Shown here: positions 37,598 through 45,744 of the stretch, piece by piece | Layout: each line of letters begins with the position of its first letter | Position numbering within the stretch: the stretch's first letter is position 1 | Source of the DNA: Streptomyces sp. NBC_01341 | Lineage (GTDB): Bacteria > Actinomycetota > Actinomycetes > Streptomycetales > Streptomycetaceae | NCBI RefSeq assembly: GCF_035946055.1 | Contig: NZ_CP108364.1 | Coordinates: 2,356,001 to 2,420,000 of the forward strand | Length of the DNA: 64,000 nt | Reading direction: 5' to 3' | Position numbers and translations under genes: made by a program | The notes under the pieces: model-generated | The model's input: the letters and a program-made list of their open reading frames with translations, nothing else | Database searches by the model: none | Told to the model about the DNA's origin: nothing

Positions 37598-39049
37598 ATG
37601 ACTGTGCGTAACAACCTGTACATCGGTGGTTCCTGGATCGCTCCCAGTGACCCAGGCTTGACCCTCGACATCCTCTCCCCCCACGACCAATCGGTCCTCG
37701 GCCGTGTGGCGCAGGCCGCACCGGCCGACGTTGACAAGGCTGTGGCCGCGGCCCGCGCCGCCTTCGACCACGGCCCGTGGCCCCACACCACGCCGGAGGA
37801 ACGCCAGGAGGTCGTCCGCCGCTACGACGCCCTGCGTACCGCCCGCGCAGACGAAATCGCTGCGGCCATCTCTGCGGAAAACGGTTCCGCCGGCTGGTTC
37901 ACCAAGGTCGGGCAGCCCTTCCTGACCCGCCAGGTCAATGCCTACCTCAAGGCGGCCGAGGAGTTCGGCTGGGAAGAGGTCGTCGCACCCTCCGACCCGT
38001 CGGTGGCCTTCGACACCATCGTGCGCCGCGAGGCGATCGGCGTGGTTGCCGCAGTGATCCCCTGGAACTCGCCTTTCTCCGCGGCCACTGCCAAGCTGAT
38101 CCCGGCTCTCCTGGCCGGCAACACCGTCGTGCTGAAGGTCTCCCCGGAGAACTCGCTGAGCATGGCCTTGCTGGCGGACCTCTGGCACGAAGCCGGCCTG
38201 CCCCAGGGTGTGCTCAGCGTCCTTCCGGCGGACCGTGAGACCAGTGAGTACCTCGTCTCGCACGCCGGGGTGGACAAGATCTCCTTCACCGGCTCGACGC
38301 GAGCCGGCCGGCGAATCGCGTCCATCGCAGGTGAGCAGCTCAAGCGCGTAGGCCTGGAACTGGGCGGCAAGTCCGCTGCCCTGATCCTGGACGACGCGGA
38401 CCTCACCGCCGCGATGCAGGGTCTGCGATTCGGCTCGCTCGGTAACAACGGTGAGGCATGCATCCTGCAGACCCGCATCCTGGCCCCGCGCAGCCGCTAC
38501 GAAGAGGTCGTGGCAGCCGTCAAGGACATGGTCGAGTCACTGAAGGTCGGCGACCCCGCCGCACCCGACACCTTCATCGGCCCGATGATCCGCCGCGACC
38601 AGCAGCAGCGTGTCATCGACTACATCAACATCGGCATCGAGGACGGCGCGCGGCTGGTGACCGGCGGACCGCAGGTCCCCGAGGGGCTCGAAAAGGGCAA
38701 CTACGTCACCCCGACCGTCTTCGCCGACGTCGACAACAGCATGCGCATAGCACAGGAGGAGATCTTCGGCCCGGTTCTGGTCGTCATCGCCTACGACGAC
38801 GAGGACGACGCTGTCCGCATCGCCAACGACTCCGAGTACGGTCTGTCCGGCGGCATATGGGCGTCGGATGCCGACCGTGCCCTGGACGTCGCCCGACGCC
38901 TGCGCACCGGCACCGTCACGCTGAACGGATCGCCCATCAGCTTCGACGGCCCCTTCGGCGGATACAAGGCGAGCGGTCTCGGCCGTGAGTACGGCAAGGT
39001 CGGCCTGACCGGCTACGTCGAGCACAAGTCGATCACCCGCACCCGGTAG
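37598..39049 (+). CDS. NAD(P)-dependent aldehyde dehydrogenase
   Basis: ATG 37598 with GAAGGAA upstream gives 483 residues, the normal ALDH length. Signatures are VIPWNSPFSAATAKLIPALLAGNTVVLK, FTGSTRAGRRI, LELGGKSAALILDDADL (general-base Glu) and NNGEACILQTRIL (nucleophile Cys), followed by EEIFGPVLVVIAYD. It oxidises an aldehyde to its acid in the cytosol. Being downstream of two SDRs under a TetR regulator, it probably completes an alcohol to aldehyde to acid route; the substrate is unknown. A strong terminator follows. Confidence 0.93.
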   Translation: MTVRNNLYIGGSWIAPSDPGLTLDILSPHDQSVLGRVAQAAPADVDKAVAAARAAFDHGPWPHTTPEERQEVVRRYDALRTARADEIAAAISAENGSAGWFTKVGQPFLTRQVNAYLKAAEEFGWEEVVAPSDPSVAFDTIVRREAIGVVAAVIPWNSPFSAATAKLIPALLAGNTVVLKVSPENSLSMALLADLWHEAGLPQGVLSVLPADRETSEYLVSHAGVDKISFTGSTRAGRRIASIAGEQLKRVGLELGGKSAALILDDADLTAAMQGLRFGSLGNNGEACILQTRILAPRSRYEEVVAAVKDMVESLKVGDPAAPDTFIGPMIRRDQQQRVIDYINIGIEDGARLVTGGPQVPEGLEKGNYVTPTVFADVDNSMRIAQEEIFGPVLVVIAYDDEDDAVRIANDSEYGLSGGIWASDADRALDVARRLRTGTVTLNGSPISFDGPFGGYKASGLGREYGKVGLTGYVEHKSITRTR

Positions 39050-39061
39050 TCACGCTCCATC

Positions 39062-39094
39062 GGGACGGGCCCTCAAGCACACAGGGCCCGTCCC
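39062..39094 (+). terminator. 12-bp hairpin terminator of the SDR/ALDH operon
   Basis: GGGACGGGCCCT and AGGGCCCGTCCC pair perfectly around a 9-base loop, 12 bases past the ALDH stop. Confidence 0.75.
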
Positions 39095-39304
39095 ACCTCA
39101 GCGCCGGTCCAACCGGCCTCTCCCCCAGCCCGTGCCCCCGCCTGCACCACTACTGCACCCAGTGGCCGAGACCGGTGGCCGGCATGAGCCCGCCGTGGGT
39201 CTCCTCCCCAAGTACCCGCAACGCGGGCCATACCGCCGCCGTCCTACCTGCCTGCGTCAGAAACGCGCCCGTAGGACGGACCCGGCCCGCCCGCACCCGC
39301 CCCG

Positions 39305-39842
39305 GAGAGTCGCTCCATGCCCCGTTCTCCAACCGACTCACCTTCGCGGTCCTCGCGACCGGTGCCGGCGTGTTCTCGATGCTTCAGTCACTGATTGCAC
39401 CGGCTCTGCCGACGGTCCAGCACGCACTGCACACTTCCCGGTCCACCGCGACCTGAGTGATGACCGCCTTCCTGCTGTCCGCCTAGGTGTTCACGCCGAT
39501 CTTGGCAGCGCCGGCGACCTGCTCGGGGCAAGAAGCGGACCATGGTCGCCGTCCTGGTGACCGTCCTTGCGGGCTGCCTGCTCGCCACCCTCGCACCGGA
39601 CATCGGTGTCCTGATCATCGCCCGGATGATCCAGGGTGCCGGCGGAGCCCTCTTCCCGTTGCCGTCCGGCATCATCCGCGACCAGAGTTCGCGCGCGACA
39701 AGGCCAGCAGCAGCATCAGCAACCTGTCTGCCGTGATCGCCGCCGGCGGCGGCCTCGGTACGGTTGCTGCAGGCCCGATCATCGACTACCACTGGCTGTT
39801 CTGGATCCCCGTCATTCGCCGCTCCAACCGGTCCCCTTGGTG
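39305..39842 (+). pseudogene. MFS transporter remnant (DHA2-like) with stops and frameshifts
   Basis: The first frame gives RLTFAVLATGAGVFSMLQSLIAPALPTVQHAL, a typical first membrane span of drug:H+ antiporters. It is broken by TGA at 39454 (where Trp is expected in ATWVMTAFLLSA) and TAG at 39484. The next frame resumes with MVAVLVTVLAGCLLATLAPDIGVLIIARMIQGAGGALFPLPSGIIRDQ. A third frame continues KASSSISNLSAVIAAGGGLGTVAAGPIIDYHWLFWIPVI before all similarity stops. Only about the first third of a 14-span transporter is left. Confidence 0.75.
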
Positions 39843-40157
39843 ACGGCCGCCGACCGGGCAACTCGGTCCCGTATAGCGCGCTAGTTCCGCCGGGCTCCCG
39901 GCTTCGGGGAGAGCCGGTCTCGTACACGTTTCCGTTCATCCCCTAGCCCGGAGGGCTCACGCGGTCGACAGGCAGGATTGCGTGTGAATGGGGCGTGGTA
40001 ACGAGAAAGGGTGCGGCGAAGTGCGAACTGCTGCGGCCTCTCGGTGACGGGGGATCGGGGTCGACCAAGCCACGGCGCTGAGCCGGGAACGGACCCCGTG
40101 AGATGGGTTCCGGGGTCACCTGTCCTGCTTGAACCGACCTACCGACGAGGAGTGGAC
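39843..40157. other. non-coding gap after the transporter remnant
   Basis: No gene or clear signal is seen apart from the ribosome binding site of the next gene at the right end. It probably represents DNA left by the deletion that removed the rest of the MFS gene. Confidence 0.35.
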
Positions 40158-40550
40158 ATGGACTTGGACGCGGCCTACGAACGGGCTCTGGACACCGCAA
40201 GTGAACTCCTCGGACAGCGCCTGGAACTCCCGCTGAGCCCCAGCGAGCCTCCATCCGGGGCTGACTTCCGAAAGGTCGCGACGGTCCACGCCTTCGGAGA
40301 CTCCTGGACCCGTACCGCACTCTCGAAGCACGACCGGTCTCTGGTTTCAGTCGCCATCACCGCCACACTGGGCGCATTCGAACCGCTGCGCGGGCAGCTG
40401 CGCATCGCGCTCAACAACGGTGTCACCCAGGACGAGGTCGTTGACCTGTTCATCCACGTTGCGGTCTACGCGGGTGTAGCTCGCGCGTTCGAGACCTACC
40501 AGATCGCCGTTGCCGTCTTCGCTGAGGGCACGTCCTCCAGCGGCGTCTGA
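40158..40550 (+). CDS. carboxymuconolactone decarboxylase family protein
   Basis: From ATG 40158 (GAGGAG at 40147-40152) the product is 130 residues, the usual length for this family. The conserved block is SLVSVAITATLGAFEPLRGQLRIALNNGVTQDEVVDLFIHVAVYAGVARAFETYQIA, matching the CMD helical fold with its His in the FIHVAVYAG helix. No CxxC of AhpD-type peroxidatic members is present. True gamma-carboxymuconolactone decarboxylases work in protocatechuate breakdown, but no other genes of that route are nearby, so the activity is open. It lies between the MFS and transposase remnants and may belong with the SDR/ALDH cassette. Confidence 0.85.
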   Translation: MDLDAAYERALDTASELLGQRLELPLSPSEPPSGADFRKVATVHAFGDSWTRTALSKHDRSLVSVAITATLGAFEPLRGQLRIALNNGVTQDEVVDLFIHVAVYAGVARAFETYQIAVAVFAEGTSSSGV

Positions 40551-40769
40551 TGCATGCGTTGTGCCTGGCGCAGGCTCGAACTGCACCCGTCACGGGCATG
40601 TGACGGCGGAGGAGATGAAGGGCCGGGAGGGGCATCGGCCGTATCCGGTGTGGAACTCGGGCTGCCGACACTTGAACCGACGGGAGCAGGTTTCAGGCAC
40701 CAAAGCCTTCCGCAGGGCGTTCATGCCGTACTCGAAGCGCTCGTCAAAGTCGTCCGAGATCACAGGGGC

Positions 40770-41210
40770 GCGACAGATATGAGGGTGGGTAGTGGCAGCC
40801 ATGGGTCGGGTCTGGTGGCGGCGTCGCCCGTGGGACCAGTCGGCCGGTTGGCCGCGCCGTGGAAGAGGTGGACGACGAGAGCGATGAAGAGGCGCTTGGT
40901 CTCGTTGCAGGTGAGCGGTATCAGTCCGTCTGGCTTCGGATGACGGGTGTGTTCGTCCGTACGGACGACGGTGAGGAAGGCACGGGCCAGCATCGCGAGG
41001 GTGACCCAGTAGTACCAGGACGTCCAGCCGCCTCACCTGGTGTTCGTCCAGCCCGGCCAGCACCTTGCCGGGCTGGGCTTCCTCGGCGGTCCATCTGCGT
41101 CCGGCGACCCGCACCAGGGTTGGACAACAGAACCTGGGCGGCCGAGTAGCAGCGGCAGAAGGCGAATTCGCCGGGCGACGGGGCAGCCTTCGGGAAGTAG
41201 AGCGGCCGGG
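40770..41210 (-). mobile_element. degenerate IS transposase remnant (C-terminal part)
   Basis: On the minus strand, shifted frames reassemble the C-terminal half of a Streptomyces DDE transposase, probably IS701/IS4-like: EFAFCRCYS, then VRVAGRRWTAEEAQ and GLDEHQVRR, then ARAFLTVVRTDEHTRHPKPDGLIPLTCNETKRLFIALVVH in another frame. At least two frameshifts are needed and the N-terminal part is missing. No terminal inverted repeats could be recognised. The family match is from memory. It marks the right edge of the variable region. Confidence 0.6.
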
Positions 41211-41246
41211 GCCATTGACGGTCGGCCCAGGTGCATCTACATAACA

Positions 41247-41262
41247 CTGAGAGCGCTCTCAG
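41247..41262. promoter_or_regulatory. LacI-type operator upstream of the GH16 gene
   Basis: CTGAGAGCGCTCTCAG is a perfect 16-bp palindrome, 35 bases before the GH16 start. It differs from the CebR operator TGGGAGCGCTCCCA of Streptomyces by one substitution per arm, and carries the central AGCGCT typical of LacI-family sites that respond to oligosaccharides. Confidence 0.8.
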
Positions 41263-41296
41263 AATCCTTCCCGGCACGTCCCCACCGGAGGTTCAC

Positions 41297-42769
41297 TTGC
41301 GTACGAGCCGCACCGTCCCCCACAGACGCACATCCCTCCTCGCCCTCCTCACCGCCCTGGCACTCACCCTCGCCGGAGTGATCACCGTCGCCGGCTCCGG
41401 GTCCGCCCGCGGCGACGTGCCGACCACACCCGGCTGGGACCTGAAGTGGAGCGACGACTTCAACGGCGCGAACCGCAGCCTGCCGTCGTCGGCGAACTGG
41501 CAGATCGACACGGGCCACGGCTACCCCGGCGGTCCCGGCAACTGGGGCACCGGAGAGATCCAGAACTACACCGCCAGCCCCGACAACGTCAGCCTCGACG
41601 GCAACGGCAACCTCCGCATCACGCCGCTGCGCGACGGCGCCGGCAACTGGACCTCGGGCCGGATCGAGACCAAGCGGGCCGACTTCAAGGCGCCGGCCGG
41701 CGGCACCCTGCGCATCGAGGGCCGCGTCCAGATGCCGAACGTCACCGGCAACGCCGCCCTGGGTTACTGGCCCGCCTTCTGGGCCCTCGGCTCGCCCTAC
41801 CGGGGCAACTACTGGAACTGGCCGGGCATCGGCGAGTTCGACATCATGGAGAACGTCAACGGCATCAACTCCGTCTGGGGCGTGCTGCACTGCGGGGTCA
41901 ACCCGGGCGGCCCCTGCAACGAGACCACGGGCCTCGCCAGCAACCGGACCTGCCCGGGTGCGAGCTGCCAGTCCGCGTTCCACACCTACCGCTTCGAGTG
42001 GGACCGCGCTGTCACCCCCAACGCGCTGCGCTGGTACGTCGACGGCCAGCTCTTCCACAGCATCACGCAGAGCCAACTGGACGCCGCGACGTGGGCGAAC
42101 ATGACGGACCACGCCGGGTACTTCCTCCTCCTGAACCTCGCGATCGGCGGGGCGTTCCCGAACGCGCTCGGCGGCTCCACCCCGACCGCCGAGACGGTGC
42201 CGGGCCGGCCCATGCTGGTCGACTACGTCGGTGTCTGGACCAAGGGCGGCGGCGGGACCACCGACCCGCCCACCGATCCCCCCACCGACCCGCCGACCGG
42301 TTCCTCCACCCTCGCCCTGCGCACCGGCGGCGGCCTCGGCGCGGCCCAGTCCTCCGCCTCGTCCGTGACGGTCGCCTCCGCGGGTGGCGGCAACTACGAC
42401 GGCACCCCGCACAGCCCGCAGACGTTCACGGCCACCGGCGTCACGCGGGCGTACGACGGCGGCTCCACCCAGTTCGACGTCTTCGCCGATTCGGGCACCA
42501 CCGTCGCCAACGGGGTGCAGGTGCGCATCAGTTACGACCGTACCGGCGACGGGACCTGGGACCGCACGGAGACGTACAACTACTTCGCCACCGATCCCGT
42601 CAGCGGGTACGAGCACTACACCCAGTCCAAGGGGCTCAAGTCCTCGACCGGAAGCCACGGCAACCTGTCCAACGGGACGGTGAAGGTCGAGGTCTGGAAC
42701 GCCATCGGCAACGGCACGAGCACCGTGGGGACCGGCAACCAGTCGGTCGTCCACATCCCGTACGGCTGA
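41297..42769 (+). CDS. secreted GH16 family beta-glucanase
   Basis: The start is taken as TTG 41297, which has GGAGG five bases upstream and is followed at once by a signal peptide (RTSRTVPHRRTSLLALLTALALTLAGV); an upstream ATG at 41231 overlaps the operator. The product has 490 residues. The GH16 domain (about 45-315) carries the catalytic motif GEFDIMENV (nucleophile and acid/base Glu) and AFHTYRFEWD. A PPTDPPTDPPT linker leads to a C-terminal beta-rich domain (about 340-490) that is probably carbohydrate binding. It should cleave beta-1,3- or mixed-linked glucans outside the cell. The LacI-type operator suggests induction by a sugar. Confidence 0.92.
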   Translation: MRTSRTVPHRRTSLLALLTALALTLAGVITVAGSGSARGDVPTTPGWDLKWSDDFNGANRSLPSSANWQIDTGHGYPGGPGNWGTGEIQNYTASPDNVSLDGNGNLRITPLRDGAGNWTSGRIETKRADFKAPAGGTLRIEGRVQMPNVTGNAALGYWPAFWALGSPYRGNYWNWPGIGEFDIMENVNGINSVWGVLHCGVNPGGPCNETTGLASNRTCPGASCQSAFHTYRFEWDRAVTPNALRWYVDGQLFHSITQSQLDAATWANMTDHAGYFLLLNLAIGGAFPNALGGSTPTAETVPGRPMLVDYVGVWTKGGGGTTDPPTDPPTDPPTGSSTLALRTGGGLGAAQSSASSVTVASAGGGNYDGTPHSPQTFTATGVTRAYDGGSTQFDVFADSGTTVANGVQVRISYDRTGDGTWDRTETYNYFATDPVSGYEHYTQSKGLKSSTGSHGNLSNGTVKVEVWNAIGNGTSTVGTGNQSVVHIPYG

Positions 42770-42776
42770 TGATTCG

Positions 42777-44009
42777 TCAGGACCTTTGCAGATAGCAGGT
42801 GTAGGCACCCGTCACGGTGGTCTCCGTTCCTCCCTGGCCGACCGTCAGGGTCACCTCGGAGTCCCCCATGACGCTGAACCCGTCCGCGTAAGCGCCGCCG
42901 CGCCGCCAGTCCTTCGGCGCGGCGGCGTAGACGCGTTCGCACGCGGTCCTGGCATATCCGTCGCCTCCCCGGACATCGGGGTCGCCGGGGAGGGTCCGGT
43001 CCACCTTCACGTGGCCGAGCACCCTCAGGTCGTGCGGCTTCGCGCAGTCCACGGGCCGCACGACCTCCGCCGCACCGAGCCCCGTGTCACCCGTGGTGGC
43101 ACACCGCCCGTCCGCGAGGCCGGCGACCGGGGCCAGCACCTCGGCGGCGTCCTCGGCGCCCTTGCCGCCGGAAGGCCCCTTGCCCTTCACCGGCTCACCG
43201 AAGGCGCTGAGCGCGAAGGCCGCGCGCAACCGCTTCACACCGAGGAGTTCCCGCTGCTCGTGGAGCCGGTCCAGCACGGGCCCGAGGTCGGCGGTGGCCG
43301 AGGACAGCCGCCCGTCGGCGTCGAGGCGCACCGTGACGTCGACCGGGTCGAGGCCCCAGTCGCCCTGGAGGCTCTGCAGGTCGCGGGGCAGCAGTTCGGA
43401 CGCGACCTCGGGGAGAGCGGTCACCGCGTACACCCGGCTGCCGTCGGCCTTGCGTACGGGCTTCTCCCGCGGGATCAGGCGCGGCACGAGATCCGCGAGG
43501 GTGCCGCTGTACGGGGCCGCGTCGCCCGCGGCGTGCGCCGCGATCACGCCGGTGGACTCACCGAGTTCGTTGACGGCGCGGGGTGTGAACTTCAGCCAGG
43601 AGGAGGCTCCGTGCCGAACGTAGACGTCCTCACCGGATGTAGCGAGCACCCGCCCGCCCTTCGGGTCCGCCGCACCGAGCCGCTCCCGGAGCCCGGCCGG
43701 GAAGTGCCGGTCGGCGTCGAGGCCGAGCTTCGCGAAGGACGTACCGCGCGCGTAGTCCAGGCTGCCCCGCGTGCGGTCCACCGCGTCGCCGCCGGCCGCC
43801 CCGTAGGTCAGCGTCGAGCTGAAGACGGCGGTGCCCGCGTCGCGGGTGGCGTCGGTCGCCGCCTGGAACTGCTCGGCGAGCGGCCTTCCGTAGACCGCTT
43901 CCCCCGCCGGGGCCTTGTCCTCGGCGGCGCATCCGGCCATGCCGATGATGACCGGGAGCAGCAGCGCGGCTGCGGCTCTCCGGTGTCGTGCGGTATTCAG
44001 TGTGCCCAC
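42777..44009 (-). CDS. exported lipoprotein with septum-formation-like C-terminal domain
   Basis: A 410-residue protein with a signal peptide ending IIGMAGC (lipobox). Residues 40-280 form an LppX/LprG-like beta-rich region (AGTAVFSSTLTYGAAGGDAVDRTRGSLDYARGT). The last 110 residues contain paired Cys in GRCATTGDTGL, RPVDCAKPHDLRVLGHV, RTACERVYA and GAYTCYLQ, a pattern seen in the actinobacterial septum formation domain (PF13845). It is convergent with the GH16 gene, with only 7 bases between the stops. The function is unknown. Confidence 0.75.
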   Translation of the reverse strand: MGTLNTARHRRAAAALLLPVIIGMAGCAAEDKAPAGEAVYGRPLAEQFQAATDATRDAGTAVFSSTLTYGAAGGDAVDRTRGSLDYARGTSFAKLGLDADRHFPAGLRERLGAADPKGGRVLATSGEDVYVRHGASSWLKFTPRAVNELGESTGVIAAHAAGDAAPYSGTLADLVPRLIPREKPVRKADGSRVYAVTALPEVASELLPRDLQSLQGDWGLDPVDVTVRLDADGRLSSATADLGPVLDRLHEQRELLGVKRLRAAFALSAFGEPVKGKGPSGGKGAEDAAEVLAPVAGLADGRCATTGDTGLGAAEVVRPVDCAKPHDLRVLGHVKVDRTLPGDPDVRGGDGYARTACERVYAAAPKDWRRGGAYADGFSVMGDSEVTLTVGQGGTETTVTGAYTCYLQRS

Positions 44010-44154
44010 CCCTTGCGCCTGGTCAGGGCATTGTTCGCGCCTGGCCGGAAAGTCTGATCGTGATCGCTGCGGACGCCCGGCGCCAGCACGGAATGATCAC
44101 GCTCTCCGATTACCGGACATCGGTGACAGGGCGGCCGGACATGCCAGGGCATGG

Positions 44155-44193
44155 CGGTGCGGCCGGCACGGGATACCCGTGCCGGCCGCACCG
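44155..44193 (-). terminator. 18-bp hairpin terminator of the dicarboxylate transporter gene
   Basis: CGGTGCGGCCGGCACGGG (44155-44172) pairs perfectly with 44176-44193 around ATA. It lies 29 bases beyond the dctA stop. Confidence 0.8.
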
Positions 44194-44222
44194 TCGCGCC
44201 CAGGCCTCCTCGGACAGAACAC

Positions 44223-45590
44223 CTAGGCCTTGACGAGCGAGGGCTTCTCCTCGTCCCCGCCCCTGGCGTCCGGGACGTGCGGCTCGCCGCTGTGGGCGTC
44301 GTCCGTCATCGTCTGCTCGTCGAACGGGAGGACGCCGGAGAGGACCCGGTCCACCCGCTCCCGGTCGATCTCCTTGGTCCAGGTGCCCACCAGCACCGTC
44401 GCCACCGCGTTGCCCGCGAAGTTCGTCAGGGCGCGGGCCTCGCTCATGAAGCGGTCGATGCCGACGATCAGGCCGACCCCGTCGACCAGTTCGGGGCGGT
44501 GCGACTGCAGGCCGCCCGCGAGGGTGGCGAGGCCGGCGCCGGTGACGCCCGCGGCGCCCTTGGAGGCGATCACCATGAAGACGAGGAGCGAGATCTGCTC
44601 GCCGATGCTCAGCGGGTCGCCCGTGGCGTTGGCGATGAAGAGCGAGGCCATGGTGAGGTAGATGGCGGTGCCGTCGAGGTTGAAGCTGTAGCCGGTCGGC
44701 ACGGTGATGCCGACGACGGGCTTGCTGACGCCCATGTGCTCCATCTTCGCGATGAGCCGCGGCAGCGCCGACTCGGACGACGACGTGGACAGGATCAGCA
44801 GGAACTCGCGCCCGAGGTACTTCAGCAGCGACAGGATGTTGATGCCGGCCACCACCCGCAGGATCGTGCCCAGGATCACGAACACGAACAGGGCGCAGGT
44901 GACGTAGAAGCCGACCATGATGATGGCGAGGGACTTCAGGGCGTCCACGCCGGTCTCGCCGACGACCGCGGCCATGGCACCGAACGCTCCGACCGGCGCC
45001 GCCCACATGATCATCGCAAGGATGCGGAAGACCAGGCGCTGGATGTGGCCGATGCCGCGCAGGACCGGCTCGCCGGCCGACCCCATCGCCTGCAGCGCGA
45101 AGCCCGCGAGCAGCGCGATGAGCAGCGTCTGCAGGACCTCGCCCTCGGTGAAGGCGGAGACCATGGTGGTGGGGATGATCCCGAGCAGGAAGTCCACGGT
45201 GGACTCGCTTGCGCCCGAGGCCTGCTTCTCGCCCGCGGCCCGTGCAGCGTCGGTGAGGTGCAGGGTGGAGCCGGGCTCCAGGATGTTGCCCACGACGAGG
45301 CCGATGGCCAGGGCGACCGTCGACATCACGAGGAAGTATCCGAGGGCGAGCCCGCCGACCGCGCCGACCTTGGCGGCCTTCCGTACGGAGCCGACCCCCA
45401 GCACGATCGTGCAGAAGATGATCGGCGAGATCATCATCTTGATGAGGGCGACGAAGCCGGTACCGATGGGCTTGAGCTCCACGGCGAAGTCCGGCGCCAC
45501 CAGGCCCACGGTGATGCCCAGCACCACGGCGGCGATCACGGCCAGGTACAGGTAGTGCGTACGGTCCCGTCGTGCGGCTTTCTCTGCCAC
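44223..45590 (-). CDS. dctA: C4-dicarboxylate:cation symporter DctA
   Basis: A 455-residue member of the dicarboxylate/amino acid:cation symporter family. Family marks are FVALIKMMISPIIFCTIVLGV, the serine-rich re-entrant STSSSESALPRL, the LPTGYSFNLDG-type motif (VPTGYSFNLDGTAIYL) and the C-terminal LVGIDRFMSEARALTNFAGNAVATV. The GIDRFMSE and NxxGNxxA motifs are those of DctA, which imports succinate, fumarate and malate. It is divergent from a CitA/DcuS-type two-component system, which very likely senses the same acids and activates it. A CRP-like site lies between. Confidence 0.92.
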   Translation of the reverse strand: MAEKAARRDRTHYLYLAVIAAVVLGITVGLVAPDFAVELKPIGTGFVALIKMMISPIIFCTIVLGVGSVRKAAKVGAVGGLALGYFLVMSTVALAIGLVVGNILEPGSTLHLTDAARAAGEKQASGASESTVDFLLGIIPTTMVSAFTEGEVLQTLLIALLAGFALQAMGSAGEPVLRGIGHIQRLVFRILAMIMWAAPVGAFGAMAAVVGETGVDALKSLAIIMVGFYVTCALFVFVILGTILRVVAGINILSLLKYLGREFLLILSTSSSESALPRLIAKMEHMGVSKPVVGITVPTGYSFNLDGTAIYLTMASLFIANATGDPLSIGEQISLLVFMVIASKGAAGVTGAGLATLAGGLQSHRPELVDGVGLIVGIDRFMSEARALTNFAGNAVATVLVGTWTKEIDRERVDRVLSGVLPFDEQTMTDDAHSGEPHVPDARGGDEEKPSLVKA

Positions 45591-45654
45591 GGGGGTCTCC
45601 TCGGGTATGCGGTGGCTCCCCGTCCCTGGGGGCCCCGGTGACTATTCACTTCCC

Positions 45655-45670
45655 TGTGACGCCCGTCACC
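45655..45670. promoter_or_regulatory. CRP-like site between dctA and its two-component system
   Basis: TGTGA, six bases, TCACC matches the CRP consensus TGTGAN6TCACA in all but the last position, with GTGACG/CGTCAC arms. It lies in the 154-base divergent gap, 65 bases from the dctA start and 75 from the kinase start, so one site could act on both promoters. Confidence 0.55.
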
Positions 45671-45744
45671 CTTGTGTTCATATCGTTCACGGACGTTTAT
45701 CGGCCACCTTGGGCCGGTGCCCGGCGCCAGGCAGACTGTGGGGC

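Noticed and set aside
39313..39842. MFS remnant read as a programmed-frameshift gene
   Set aside because: Two stops and two shifts would be needed, no slippery sequence is evident, and the protein would still lack most membrane spans.
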